From Welwitschia mirabilis (taxonomy: Eukaryota > Gnetophyta > Gnetopsida > Welwitschiales), in contig JBOZIK010000001.1 in NCBI GenBank assembly GCA_051453625.1, forward strand, positions 264,328,005-264,372,680: DNA of 44,676 nt, read 5' to 3'. The notes under the pieces were generated by a model. That model ran no database searches, was not told the DNA's origin, and saw only the letters and a list, made by a program, of their open reading frames with translations. Below are positions 1-11,159 of this stretch, piece by piece. Made by a program: the position numbers and the translations under genes. The first letter of the stretch is position 1. Each line of letters starts with the position of its first letter.

Positions 1-966
1 CTGCATGTTTTCGTCTTGTGCTCCTAGATTCTCAATTGTCATAGAAACTGAGCATTTATCTGTTAGTTTATCTACAAGACAACTCAAAATACCCTATCAA
101 ATACACTTAAGTTGGCGTCGCAACAATCTAGCATTTTATGAAAGTGCAAGTAAAGGTTTCAATAGTGTCTAACTAGCAAAATATTAAGGATTTGATTGTG
201 TAGTTCATTGGTGTTTGAAATATTATAGTGCATAATATCAGCACCATGCAAAAGATAAGTGTTTTCATTGCCATAAATTTGATTGAATGTGTAGATTAAA
301 GGTGAATTTATAGCATAGAAGAGAAAAGAAGAGGAAATATTACATCTGGGTATTGAATGAATTAAAATCTACACCAAGATTTTAGAGCATTTGTAGAGGG
401 TTGCATGGGAAGCGAAGTTAACCACAAGAGAGGAAAGGCACCATTCCTTGCTAACAAACTTGTGATTTAATGGGAAGTAATGTTTTTGGCTAATGAGGAG
501 ATGCGGGCATTGTTAATGCTAGAGATGATCACAAATAGGTTGTAGGTTAATTCATGTAGAATTGTTTAACAATTTGTTTTAAATATAATCAATAATTCTG
601 AAATACTTCCAATTCATAAGGATCAAACTCTCTTTATGTTATCTATATAAACTATAGACTGCGGATTACAATTGCTCAAAATTGAGTGATTTACCAATGT
701 GAAATTCATGGTGTTCAATGCCTTGATTTTATAATTAGAAGAATGCTGAGAGAAGATTTAGCAATGAGAATCTACTAACTAATTTTAAGGAGCATGATTG
801 CTAGTAATGCGATAAGAAGTGTATTGCACACTAGGTAAAGTAAAATTCTTCTAAGTTAACATTTATAACCTAATGTTCCAAGATAGAATATATGCATAAT
901 GGTATTGGTTCAAACATGGATCCCTCTTCTTCTTGTTTTTATTTTAGCATGTTAGCCCTCTTTTTA

Positions 967-1357
967 TATGTTTGATTAAAATAAAAATAACTATATTGAA
1001 AAAAATCAATATTATCTTAAAAACATTTCATGAAAATCTAACTATCTATATGACCCTTTTAATTTTATATCAAATGCTTATTATGTCCTCAGTTACTATG
1101 TGATTTCTTATCCTAAACACAATGTTTCTTTTAGACTAATATCTTACCCTTCATTTAAAGAGATTTTTTTTTTTTTAATGTTTATGAGAGCTATTAATGA
1201 TTTATAAATGAATATATATTCTTAAGTTATCTAAGCTCTCACGAACATCCCCTTAAACATTTTTAGTATTTCTATGTTTGATTGAAATAAAAATAACTAT
1301 AATTGATAAAAATCAATATTATCTTAAGAACATTCCATGAAATTCTAACTATCTATA
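967..1357. repeat. Direct repeat of about 84 bp, two copies
   Basis: Copy one is 967-1050 and copy two is 1273-1357. Both run from TATGTTTGATT through ATAAAAATAACTAT and ATCAATATTATCTTAA to CTAACTATCTATA, with a few substitutions and small indels. The spacing between copy starts is 306 bp. The origin is unknown. Confidence 0.8.
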
Positions 1358-2149
1358 ACAAAATTTTTAATGCACAACACATACTTTATTAGCTTATAAA
1401 TAAAGAAAACATTGTTCATACATGATCAAGTTTCTTTCCTCAAGAATTACAAAACCTCATATAAAAACTTAAATCTCTCAAATGCAAATAATAAGAGTTA
1501 ATTTATATGTAAAGTTCAATAATACACCATGTTTCTAGAAATGTGAAATCACATAGAAGACACCCATATTTAACTCCTCTCCCCTCGTTTTGTGAGACAT
1601 TTCTCATACAACAAGAATAGTGTGATAACTATGAACTTCACAGTTTCCCAGATGATTCATGACAAGGTTTTAAGTAAGGGGTTTTTCAAGATAAGAAGGG
1701 ATCCTCAAGAAAATCAAATGTAATCAATACCTCATACCATATTCAATAATATGGAAACACATTTTTAAGTCTTAATATTTTAGAATATACAGTGATAAAA
1801 TGCCCTATCAGAAGGGTGTCAAAAATACCCACTTGTCTAGAGATTCATTCCTATGGTTAATAAGAAGCCTTTAGATGGGATAAATCCTATGAATCCACAT
1901 GTCATGCATAACTAGATGGGTTATAAACATCACCCTGGTTACTCTGATGGCTCACTCCCATTACCAATGGAAGCCCTTCAGGTGGCCTAGCCCCTGAAGT
2001 CACATAGTTTAGATTACTTAGTAAGTTTTATACATAGAATGACTAAGATATTACATGTGTAAAGAAAAAGACTCTCAAGATCAACCAAGAAAAATCTATG
2101 ATACTCTTAAAAGATGTAAGAATTTATTAAGGCATGCAAAAAATGAATG

Positions 2150-2350
2150 AAAGTCCATCAACCATACGAAAAAAGAATGAAAGAATCATAAACCATACAA
2201 GAAAGAAATCGAAGAACCATAAGCCATTCAAGAAAGCATTTAAAGAATCAAAATCCATATAATAAATGATTCAAAGAATCAAAAACCATACAAGAAAAAA
2301 TTTTAAGAATTAAAAATCATACGAGAATAAAATAAAAACCATAGAAACCA
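2150..2350. repeat. Degenerate minisatellite, unit about 35-40 bp
   Basis: Five or six imperfect units built on the words AAAGAATCA, AAACCATACAAGAAA and close variants follow one another. Spacing drifts between about 30 and 45 bp, so this is an old tandem array. Confidence 0.65.
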
Positions 2351-2918
2351 TATTCCAATAAAACAATGATTTGAAAACTCTAAGGATTTTGAGACTCCAA
2401 GGTCAATAACAAAGGCTTCTCCAAAAACAAAAGTCAAGGTAAAGTAGAAAAAGGGTCTTATTTATAACTGAGGGTATGGAATGTAAAGGGTCATAAGAAT
2501 ATGAAAAGATACATCATAAACAAGGGTGATCAAGGTGGTAAATTTTGGTAAAGATTATGTAATCCCCATTATTCAATTTCTTATTAAACCACTAGGTGCA
2601 TTTATATCTCAATAATAAATAACAATGCTTATTATGTAATTATCACAATAACAAGTAGTTTCCAAAAACTACATAAAAACTATTTTCCAATTGAAATAGA
2701 TAAAGTGCAAGAGTTACAATAATTTAATCACTAAGAATCATAAGTAATTCATTAAGAATTTTTAACAAGGGCAATATTATAACTACTACAAAATATGATA
2801 GATTATTGCATGAAATTTCTTATAATAAAAATTGCACCATTAGAAATAAAAAAATAAATACATGTAATAATTAGACTAGCTTAAGGTTTTATAACATTAA
2901 GAATTACTTAAAACCTCA

Positions 2919-3634
2919 NNNNNNNNNNNNNNNNNNNNNNNNNNNNNNNNNNNNNNNNNNNNNNNNNNNNNNNNNNNNNNNNNNNNNNNNNNNNNNNNNN
3001 NNNNNNNNNNNNNNNNNNNNNNNNNNNNNNNNNNNNNNNNNNNNNNNNNNNNNNNNNNNNNNNNNNNNNNNNNNNNNNNNNNNNNNNNNNNNNNNNNNNN
3101 NNNNNNNNNNNNNNNNNNNNNNNNNNNNNNNNNNNNNNNNNNNNNNNNNNNNNNNNNNNNNNNNNNNNNNNNNNNNNNNNNNNNNNNNNNNNNNNNNNNN
3201 NNNNNNNNNNNNNNNNNNNNNNNNNNNNNNNNNNNNNNNNNNNNNNNNNNNNNNNNNNNNNNNNNNNNNNNNNNNNNNNNNNNNNNNNNNNNNNNNNNNN
3301 NNNNNNNNNNNNNNNNNNNNNNNNNNNNNNNNNNNNNNNNNNNNNNNNNNNNNNNNNNNNNNNNNNNNNNNNNNNNNNNNNNNNNNNNNNNNNNNNNNNN
3401 NNNNNNNNNNNNNNNNNNNNNNNNNNNNNNNNNNNNNNNNNNNNNNNNNNNNNNNNNNNNNNNNNNNNNNNNNNNNNNNNNNNNNNNNNNNNNNNNNNNN
3501 NNNNNNNNNNNNNNNNNNNNNNNNNNNNNNNNNNNNNNNNNNNNNNNNNNNNNNNNNNNNNNNNNNNNNNNNNNNNNNNNNNNNNNNNNNNNNNNNNNNN
3601 NNNNNNNNNNNNNNNNNNNNNNNNNNNNNNNNNN
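2919..3634. other. Assembly gap (716 N)
   Basis: A run of N. Flanking sequences do not repeat each other. The 5' LTR of the plus-strand element starting near 4198, which I could not find, may lie here. Confidence 0.99.
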
Positions 3635-4197
3635 TAAGAATAAAAAAAATGCATAAGTAATAGTAAATATTAAAATTAACTCAATATTTTAATTAATTTT
3701 CTAAAAGTATTAACTATAAGTCAATCTTTCAATAAACTTTTAAAATAGATAAGGATGCAATTGTTTATTTATAATTTTACTACTATTATTTTTATTATTT
3801 TTAAATAATTAACAACTAGACTTATTTATTAGTAATAAATTTCTAATATTTAATCATTTATCAAATCAACTAGAAACGTTTTCTAACCTAAGGAAAATAT
3901 GAACATGATAGATTACAATTCTACCTTTACAACATAAAACTTTTTTATAAAAATGTTTTTCTAGAGGTTTTTAATTTAATCCTATTTTACAATAAGAATA
4001 AATGATAATTCCATCAACCTTGCAATCAAATCAAGCCAGAAGCCTCTAGTACATCAAGTTTATTTTGGAAAATTTGGAATAGTAAATGCAAATAACATAC
4101 TCTAATCTAGATAAGTATTAAATGATCTTAACTTCCATGTAGGAAAGTATATGATGAACCCTTAGAACTTCCACTAGGAATAGATGTTGAAGTTAAA
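3635..4197. other. AT-rich stretch before gag, probable leader
   Basis: Extremely AT-rich sequence with no recognisable coding frame. Its place just upstream of gag suggests the untranslated leader of the element. No primer-binding site could be identified. Confidence 0.35.
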
Positions 4198-4614
4198 AAT
4201 GTATAATTCTTACCTTCATTCCATGGTATTAATGATGAAGATCCAATGATACATTTAATTAAATATAAAAACATAATGGACCTTTTAGCATTTACAACTA
4301 GAAATACAACCAAAATGACTACCTTTGGGATAACTTTAAAAAATAAGTCCAACTTTTAGTTGTAAATATGACAAAATCCAATTAGATCTTTGAACAAATT
4401 TAATAATTCCTTTAGGAGTAATTTCCTTTTTAATCATAAGTTGTATAGAATAAGAAATTAATTAATGATTTTTCAACAAAAATAAGATAAATATTATGAG
4501 AAATCTTATGAGAGATTTTATAGGTTATGCCTAATAAATCCTCATCATGAGTTTCCATCACCCCAACTAATTTAGATATTCATTAAGGTTTTGGATAGTT
4601 ATGTGAGATAACAT
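4198..4614 (+). pseudogene. gag: Ty3/gypsy gag core, broken
   Basis: Gag is the capsid-forming polyprotein of the element. One frame runs through 4198-4614. It shows the gag signature FHGINDEDPMIHL near 4220-4260 (family pattern F-H-G-x-x-x-E-D-P-x-x-H-L), then TTFGITLKNKSNF at about 4317-4356 (family: R-L-F-P-F-S-L-R-D-K-A-x-x-W-L), then YYEKSYERFYRLC followed by PHHEFP near 4492-4550 (family: E-S-L-Y-E-A-W-E-R-F-K-E-L-L, P-H-H-G). Several in-frame stops interrupt it. Stretches on the opposite strand of the same bases are shadows. Gag resumes at 8440, after the nested element. Confidence 0.85.
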
Positions 4615-5244
4615 GTATATTTTATAGTAGCATGAAACATACTTAATAATGCTCCTAAATAATATTTTAATATTTTGAAACAATCCATTAGTAAAAGTAA
4701 TATATAGATAATGAGACCAAGTAAACATTTAGTTCTTGCATAATAAGAAGTAGTAATAGGTAAAAATTTTAAGATATGCAAACTTTGATGAATATAATGT
4801 CTACTAAATAATTAATAGTTTTAAATATAAATCAAATGCAAGCTATTCCACCTCTTACATAAGTAATGGAATCAATGACTCTCATGTAACCAACAACAAT
4901 ATAAGTGCACTGATACTTCTACCTATTAAATAAAATAAAACTTAGATATTTTCTAAAACTTATGAGTATGTGGAGGTATGTATTTTTTAAGTAAGAAATA
5001 CATAATACTTAGGCTTATGAATATTGACAATAGGTATTAAACACTATTAAGAAAATGATATTAGCATTTTAAAGTAATTTTCTTTTAATAAATCTAAGTA
5101 CAAATACTCCTCTGAAATAAAACTATTCAAACACTTAAAGAGTATTATGAATAGTAAAGTAAAATTATTGAATAATATTTTCATATCTACCAAATCAATA
5201 ATCACCTCCATGCCCACTAAGATGATGAGGCAGAAGCACGGGGA
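4615..5244 (+). other. Decayed remainder of gag
   Basis: This stretch lies between the recognisable gag core and the nested insertion. It is expected to hold the middle of gag, but frameshifts make the protein unreadable. I see only faint traces and no separate gene. Confidence 0.4.
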
Positions 5245-5458
5245 TGTATGGAGAGATTTAACTAAATTAATAATAAAATGCAAGATCTAATTATTTTTCT
5301 TAATTTTTAAAACATATATATTATAGTACAACTAAGAATAGAAGGTTAGATCCATGAAGGATGGATCTATTCAAAAGAATATTTAATAGTTACAACAAGT
5401 ACAAATCACATGGGCATACGCACTATGCTATTTATTAAAGAAATGAATATACTCTTTA
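5245..5458 (-). repeat. LTR (3') of the nested copia-type element
   Basis: Matches 8060-8274 over its whole length, including ATTATAGTACAACT and CACTATGCTATTTATTAAA. On the minus strand it begins TAAAGAGTATATTC, where the other copy has TGAAGAGTATATTC, and ends near CCATACA. The decayed first dinucleotide fits a TG start that has mutated. Confidence 0.8.
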
Positions 5459-5540
5459 AACCTCCACCTTCCTATTCTTTTTTGTAATGTCCACCACCTT
5501 CTTCTTCTTTCCCGTAACCTCCACCACCTTCACCCCCTCC
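5459..5540 (-). other. Purine-rich tract upstream of the 3' LTR; Gly-rich coding look
   Basis: The minus strand is almost all purine, with repeated GGTGGTGGA and GAAGAAGAAGG words, ending GGAAGGTGGAGG immediately before the LTR. The last part is the likely polypurine tract. One minus-strand frame of the wider block reads as Gly/Glu/Lys repeats (for example GGGEGGGGYGKEEEGGG), like a glycine-rich protein tail. A 9-base gap at 5541-5549 hides where it comes from. This is by far the most GC-rich patch of the neighbourhood. Confidence 0.5.
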
Positions 5541-5999
5541 NNNNNNNNNTCCCACTCTTCATGTCAAGAGTAAAGCTTGTAAATGCCTTGGCATGAAAGT
5601 TAAATCACACACAACAAGCATTCACTTAGAGCACCAAGTTAAGGAAGAGATAATAATGATGCAAATTCTAACTACTATTGATGGAGGCACTTGATTGAAG
5701 CTAACGTCAGAAGAATTGAAATTAATAGAAACACCAAATCACTAATGATGAAGCACTAAAATTAACAAAGGCATTGATTTATCAAAACTGATGACAAAAG
5801 CACCAAAATCAATGAAATCATAGACAATAATAGAAACTATTTATAAACCTTCAAATTGTACTTCTTAATTAGATGAAATTTCTTCCTTATCATTTGATTC
5901 ACTATTTTCTTTCATAATCATGACTTATGATTTTAACTTACTATTAAGAAACTCACATGCATATCAAAGCATTGAACTATTAAATATCTTTTTTCTTGA

Positions 6000-6475
6000 A
6001 ATACCAACAAGTTCTTTCTTTACTTTGTGATTTTTTAAATCTTCATTAGTTTGAAAGTAATGCATTATTTCCTTCATCTTGATGCATTTTTCATACTTCA
6101 TCAAGAAGAGTTGAAATTGTGCTTTCTAAGTAACATTTAATCTTATTCAAGATGAATATAACATGTTTGTATGATAATAGAAGACTATTTAATAGTATGG
6201 CTTTTTTATCATTATCATCTGTTTTAGAATTCATAGTTACAAGTTGTATCCAAAGAGATCTAAATTAATTGATGTATTGACTCATATCTTCTAATTCTTC
6301 CAATCTTAATTTATATAATTGATGCTTTAAGTCTAGCTTAGCTTTAATTCCACTAAAGCCAAACAACTTATTTAATCATCCCATACCCCTTTTAAAGTCT
6401 TTCTTAAATCAATGTAATGAAGATAATCATTTTCAAGGTCTAAGATAATTAATGAAAGAGCTTCTTGATCTGCAT
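6000..6475 (-). pseudogene. gag: Ty1/copia gag (UBN2-type domain), broken
   Basis: The minus strand carries a copia gag domain. Reading from 6473 downward, one frame gives DQEALSLIILDL and TLKGVWDD (family: x-x-A-x-x-x-I-x-x-x-L, L-W-x-x-L). After a one-base frameshift come LDLKHQLYKLRLEELEDMSQYI, stop, FRSLWIQL and KAILLNSLLLSYKHVI (family: L-x-x-x-L-x-x-L-K-M-x-E-x-x-S-x-x-x-H-I-x-x-F; L-L-x-S-L-P-x-S-Y). STISTLLDE follows near 6085-6110. Near 6000, CWYFKKKDI may be a mutated C-x-x-C-x-x-x-G-H zinc knuckle. Two stops and one frameshift break the domain. No pol follows. Confidence 0.85.
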
Positions 6476-6599
6476 ATTTAGGTTTGGGATGTTTAACCAC
6501 TGATGACCTTCCTTTTCTTCTTAAAATGTTTAAACTCTAAATCCTTAGATCATATACAATGGGCAATTTATGCCCTTCCTCTCAATGTCACCCATTAAA

Positions 6600-8033
6600 A
6601 AAAAGATTTTATTATTTTCTTCCATTATTTTACAATAAAAATGATAATTAACATGAGGATAAGTGATAAAGGTATGGCCTAAAAAATCAAATAATTCAAA
6701 TGGTTTTAGAGTGAGGAGATTAGGATAATTAAAAAAACATAATAACCATCATTACATGAGTGAGAAAAAAAAATTCCTAGTATATATATTGTAAGTGAGG
6801 TGTTATTATTATGGAAGTGTAACTTCCATGAAATATGGCTCTAAGTTGTCCCTCCCTAAAGACTTGATCTCTATAATCAAAAATTTCATTTATTTGTCTA
6901 GAATTTGTATTATCAGATAAACTATAATTCTAATGTTTAATTCAATACCTCTAGGTGTTGCAATGGTTTTAGTTAATTTCCCTACTTGTACTCAAAGTGT
7001 TTTGCTTTAGATCTATTAAAATATAAATGATTTTTACAAAATAAAATTAAAAATGAATTTTAAAAGTCTGAAATACATTGACAACTAGATGAGAAGATAG
7101 AAATAACTTAGGATCTGATTTCATAAATAATAATTCCATAGATGATCCAAAAGTGGAGGAATGCTTTAGATCTAGGACCTTATAATAGCAATAAAAGATT
7201 ACTATTATCAAGTTCCCTGATTTTATTAATAGAATTGACCACACAGTGTTTCATGTCTTCTATCTAAATGACATTTAATTTGAAAAGCCTCTTAGGTATG
7301 TAGAATGAATTATCTTCTAGTATCATTTTTTAGTCTCTGTGATTTAATGCAACTTCATCTTACAGAAGAGGTTCAATGGTTTCTTCAGTGTTACTGATAT
7401 ATTATAATTTTTTTTACCTTCCATCTAATTTCACTGCTTAAATAATTGTTGAAAGTCTAGAGATTTGGTATTTTATTCGATTACTCACACTTGTAATATT
7501 AAGATCTTTGTTTTCATCCTTGTAAGGATCTATGTGCACCATTCTTGATAACCTTTTTTGCATTTTAGAGGTTCTCTTTCAAGATCTTGTAGCCTCTTAA
7601 GTAATAAAAAAAAACAATGATTATATCTAAAATAGCCTTATTTTCTAGTTTGCATTCTAAATCACTACTGATGGAATTCCACCATGGAATCCATATGTAG
7701 GTCTTGAAGAAGTAAAACATGGAATCTGGATTTCATCTTTACTAATCTCAATCTCTTAAGAAATCCAAAAAAATCCTCTAAACCACTACTACCTCTATTG
7801 TTTGAATGCTAATTTTAAAGTCCCCACTGGATCCTATGATTCACTTACCCTTAGACTAGATAATCTAAGGGCATAAGCAATTCTATAACTTCTAGAGTAA
7901 TGGAGGAATGCTAAGGTTGATCATTGCTTTAATTAACATGTCTGGAATGCATAAAAAATTATATTGAAGGACTAATGATAATAAAAGCTATTACTTCATT
8001 TTTCATAAGGAAGAAAAAAAGGATTTGAAGTAT
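6600..8033 (-). other. Long leader of the copia-type element, no recognised gene
   Basis: Between the primer site and gag lie about 1.4 kb. A 65-codon minus-strand frame at 7047-7244 is open, but its product matches nothing I know and is probably chance or a decayed part of the leader. The stretch is unusually long for a copia leader, so another insertion or a lost ORF is possible. Confidence 0.4.
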
Positions 8034-8045
8034 ACTATGATACTA
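8034..8045 (-). other. Primer-binding site, initiator-Met type (decayed)
   Basis: The minus strand reads TAGTATCATAGT. This matches the plant initiator-methionine primer site TGGTATCAGAGC at 9 of 12 positions, and two of the three differences are G-to-A or C-to-T. It lies 14 bases inside the right-hand LTR, as expected for the 5' end of a minus-strand copia element. Confidence 0.65.
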
Positions 8046-8059
8046 ATTATTTAATAAAA

Positions 8060-8274
8060 TGCATGGGAAGCTTTAACTGATTTAATAATAAAATGAAAGC
8101 TCTAATTATTTTTCTTAATTTCTCAAACATATGTATTATAGTACAACTTAAAATAGAAGATTAGATTCATGAAGGATGAATTAAAGATTAAGAAAATATT
8201 AAAAGTTATAAAAAACACAAAGCACATGGGCACACTCACTATGCTATTTATTAAATAAATGAATATACTCTTCA
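8060..8274 (-). repeat. LTR (5') of the nested copia-type element
   Basis: Direct partner of 5245-5458. On the minus strand it starts TGAAGAGTATATTC and ends CCATGCA, so it keeps the TG...CA ends of an LTR. Roughly four in five bases match the partner by eye, which indicates an old insertion. Confidence 0.8.
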
Positions 8275-8984
8275 TAAAATCCTACTAAAATAATAATATC
8301 TTGTATTTTCACAATTTTATCTATAAGAAACCATGATAAGAAATGAAACAACAAATGGATGTAGTAAATGAAAAGTTAAGATATATATAAAATAAATGTT
8401 GATGGATTTTATCAACAAGAAAAAATAAAGTTTACCTTTATATGAAGAATCTAATCCTCTCAATATATCTCATGAATAAGTAAGATCAGTAGTTACTCAA
8501 AGTGGAAATAACTTAAAAGTAATAACAAATATTTAACATTCAAGAATAAGAAATAAAGCTCAAGAGAATTAGAAGTGATAAAGGAAAAAGGCAAATGAAG
8601 AAATAACTACTAAATAATTACATGAACAAATAGACACTTCTAAAGAAGAAAATTTATCTACTTCTCTTTCCACTAAAGAATCAAAAGAATAAGCTTATTA
8701 ACCATCATTTATAAGAATATTAAAAGGTAATCTTATATAAGATGAAAATATTAACTAAATATTTCAATAAGTGGATTAAAAATTTCTTTTTCAAAAGCCA
8801 TTAGAGATACACCTTTATACTCCAAGTATATTAAGCACTTATGTTTAAAAAAGAAAAGAAAATTTATCTCTAAATAAGTACACTTCAGATAAAACATAAC
8901 TCAGATGATAAAAAATAAGATGCTATCTAAACATAATGATATTAGATTATCAAATATCTTAATGAATGTTATTGAGAAGAGAAT
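8275..8984 (+). pseudogene. gag: Gag C-terminus and gag-protease linker, continued
   Basis: The plus-strand element resumes to the right of the nested insertion. Near 8440-8530 a frame reads SNPLNISHE, stop, VRSVVTQSGNNL, the degraded form of the motif N-P-x-x-x-x-x-A-V-T-x-R-S-G-K found at the C-terminal end of Athila/Tat gag. Near 8805-8870, FSKAIRDTPLYSKYIKHLC followed by KKKRKF matches the linker before the protease (family: I-P-x-Y-A-K-F-x-K-D-L-x-x-K-K-R-K). This continuity shows that 5245-8274 is an insertion rather than the element's own sequence. Confidence 0.7.
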
Positions 8985-9215
8985 GTCCCATGCTTTATGA
9001 TATTTAGGTGCAAATGTCAGAATTATGCCTTCTTATCTTTGTAAAACCTTAGTATTAATAAAAAATTTTAAAACCAACATAACATTATTAGTAGTAAGTG
9101 GTTCTATCATAAATACAAAAGGAATTACAGAGAATGTATTAATTCAAGTATATGAATGATTATATCTTTCTGATTTTGTAATCTTGAATATTACCAAGAA
9201 GTGCTTTTTAATTAT
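8985..9215 (+). pseudogene. Retropepsin-like protease, broken
   Basis: The aspartic protease cuts the gag-pol polyprotein. The frame at about 9003-9200 reads LGANVRIMP (family: D-L-G-A-S-V-x-L-M-P), then VVSGSIINTKGITENVLIQV and LSDFVILNI (family: L-A-D-x-S-x-x-x-x-x-G-x-x-E-D-V, P-x-D-F-V-V-L-D). The catalytic Asp should stand two residues before the Gly of LGA; here that position is Tyr (TAT), so the active site appears lost. Confidence 0.75.
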
Positions 9216-9799
9216 TTTGAGTATACTTTAGTTAGAAACATAAGATTATATAACACACTAGTACACTAGATCAATACAATTGAAATTTTCCATTTTTAAG
9301 ATACAAATGAATATTTTAACTCTCTTAGACACCAAGAGAAATGGAAAAATAGAGTGGAGTTGATATTTATTAATATATATTCCAAATCCATCTTCATTAA
9401 AGATCCTCTTCAACTAATATTAGAAAATGAGCATAAAAACCTCTTAAAGATGAGTGATTAACATTAAGAGACTAAAGAAATAGAATAAAAAATATTTTTT
9501 AGACCATATGATAATAAATAAATTCTTCCATAGGATAATGATTAGGACATCTTATAATTACAATAACTATAATTACATTTAAATTATATCTTCTTGGATG
9601 AGAAAAATACCAAACCATTATTCATTATTAAGAAATTGAAATCTTAATATGCTCATAAACTTACTCAACTTATGAAAAATAATGTAGAAAATCTTAATTA
9701 ACCTCATAAGGATTTACAAAAAGGAATTTCATTTACTTTAGTAAAGCATAATATATATCTTGAAGAAAACATGAAATTTGTTAGGTAAACCCCTCATCA
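9216..9799 (+). other. Protease-RT linker, decayed
   Basis: AT-rich sequence between recognisable protease and RT. Linkers of this kind are poorly conserved, and I see no separate gene. Confidence 0.4.
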
Positions 9800-10290
9800 T
9801 CATAACCCTTCATTATGCAAGATGGTAAAGGATGAGATTCATAAGTTATAGAAATAAGGAGTTATTTATCTTATATTTGATAGTGTTTGGATAAGTATAA
9901 TTTCTCTATTTTAAAATAAAAACAATGAATATCATGTTTGTATTAATTTTAAAAAATTAAATTAAAAAAAATCAAGAATGATTACTTATTGCTAAAATAC
10001 TTAAAAAAACATTCAACACATGAATCTTATTATTTGTTGAATGAATTTAGTAGTTATATTTACATGTTCATTTCTCCTAAATATCAAAAAAAAATCACTT
10101 TCACATCATCTTTTAGAACATTTTCTTATAGGATAATTTCATCTAGTTTATGCAACACTCTAGCTACATTTCAACAACTAATGATGCTAGTTTTTTCTAA
10201 AATGCTTGAAGAATTTATTGAAATTTTCAAAAGTGATTTTTCTTTGAATGGTGATTTATTTGAAAAACTTTAAGACTTTATAAAGTACTA
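9800..10290 (+). pseudogene. Ty3/gypsy reverse transcriptase, broken
   Basis: This domain copies the element's RNA into DNA. The first conserved block is NPSLCKMVKDEIHKL near 9803-9847, then GVIYLIFDSVW. A clean 94-codon frame (9989-10273) follows: YYLLNEFSSYIYMFI (family: F-L-D-G-Y-S-G-Y-x-Q-I), ITFTSSFRTFSYR (T-T-F-T-C-P-F-G-T-F-A-Y-R), LCNTLATFQQLMM (L-C-N-A-P-A-T-F-Q-R-C-M-M) and MLEEFIEIFKSDFSLNGDLFE. In the last block the family's F-M-D-D active site reads F-K-S-D, so one of the two catalytic Asp residues is gone. Introns of a host gene are not needed to explain the breaks. Confidence 0.92.
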
Positions 10291-10529
10291 TTAATTCTAT
10301 AAAAAGGATTTTAATTTGAGTTTTAAAAAATGCCATTTTATTATAGAAACAAGAATTTTTTAAGTCATGTGATCTCAAAATCTAGGATAGCAATGAACCT
10401 AAAGAAGATTTTTATAACTTTAAGAGGATCCTAAGACATGATAGATACTATCAACAATTAATTATAGTGTTCTTAAAGATTTCAAAGTCTTTATATAGGC
10501 TACTATAAAGAGATAAATTCTTCATGTGG

Positions 10530-10990
10530 AATAAATCTTGTGAAAAGGCTTTTATGACCTTATAAATAAAATGACTTTATCACTTATCATTAGCATACTA
10601 GATTGGAATTATTATTCTGATTTGATGTGAAACAATAGTAACACTATTACTAGTGTTATTTTGGAATAATAAATTGATCATAAACCTAGAGTGATTTATT
10701 ATGTTTCTAAAACTTTAAACCCTACTTAACATAACTATATCATCATAAGAAAAGAACTACTTAAAATTTTTACTACACTCGATAAATTCTGATAGTATTT
10801 AGTGTGGTTTAGAAATAAAATCTATATCAGCACTTTTCTATTAAATTTATTATAGTGCTTATATTATGTAATGGTATCTTTTGCTATAGGAATCTAAGGT
10901 AGAAAGTTTGGACAAATGAGGATGAGACATTATATTTATTGATCATATTTCTAGGTTAGAATTATCTTAATAATACTGAATAGATAACAA
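10530..10990 (+). pseudogene. RNase H domain, broken
   Basis: RNase H removes the RNA strand during reverse transcription. CEKAFMTL near 10539-10562 matches the C-x-x-A-F-x-x-L start of the region, and LDWNYY near 10590 matches the P-D-W-x-x-P-F block. About 10735-10800 gives ISS, then IRKELLK (family: N-Y-T-T-T-E-K-E-L-L-A), and about 10870-10960 the segment that ends RNase H and leads to the integrase. Many stops occur. Confidence 0.7.
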
Positions 10991-11159
10991 TTTTAGTGAC
11001 CAATTCTAAATGAGAAATTATTTATAGTTTAAGAAATGCTTTAAAGAAAATATTCTTCATATTTTGATATTATGAATTACATCTCTAATTTAAAATTTCT
11101 AAGGTATTATTCAAATAATGATGAATAGTTATTCCTTACACCTAAGGAAATCCTTTCTT

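Larger units (their letters stand above)
1..2918. other. AT-rich noncoding DNA, no gene recognised
   Basis: I found no convincing protein similarity on either strand and no open frame that looks coding. The stretch holds two small repeat structures, listed separately. The block at about 1780-2010 is less AT-rich than its surroundings and reads like LTR or leader sequence, but I could not match it to any LTR elsewhere in the window. It may contain the decayed 5' end or flank of the Ty3/gypsy element whose gag begins near 4198. That is inference. Confidence 0.5.
5245..8274 (-). mobile_element. Nested copia-type element with gag but no pol
   Basis: Two direct repeats, 5245-5458 and 8060-8274, bound a 2.6-kb interior with a Ty1/copia gag domain on the minus strand. 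Next to the right-hand repeat lies a match to the initiator-Met primer site, and next to the left-hand one a purine-rich tract. This is the layout of an LTR element about 3.0 kb long. I found no protease, integrase, RT or RNase H. Such size and content resemble described gag-only terminal-repeat elements (TR-GAG), but a deleted copia element is equally possible. No target-site duplication is clear at these boundaries. The insertion splits the gag of the plus-strand Ty3/gypsy element. Confidence 0.75.

Noticed and set aside
2908-3654. Long frame across a gap
   Set aside because: It consists almost entirely of N. The same applies to frames at 24494-25309, 38550-39323 and 40129-40457.
4128-4352. 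Minus-strand 74-codon frame
   Set aside because: It overlaps the plus-strand gag core, whose motifs (FHG...EDP, PHHEFP) are far better supported.
5047-5283. Minus-strand 78-codon frame
   Set aside because: It runs across the boundary between the gypsy gag remainder and the copia-type LTR and has no family similarity.
7047-7244. Minus-strand 65-codon frame inside the copia-type element
   Set aside because: Hydrophobic and AT-driven, with no recognisable domain; kept only as part of the leader.
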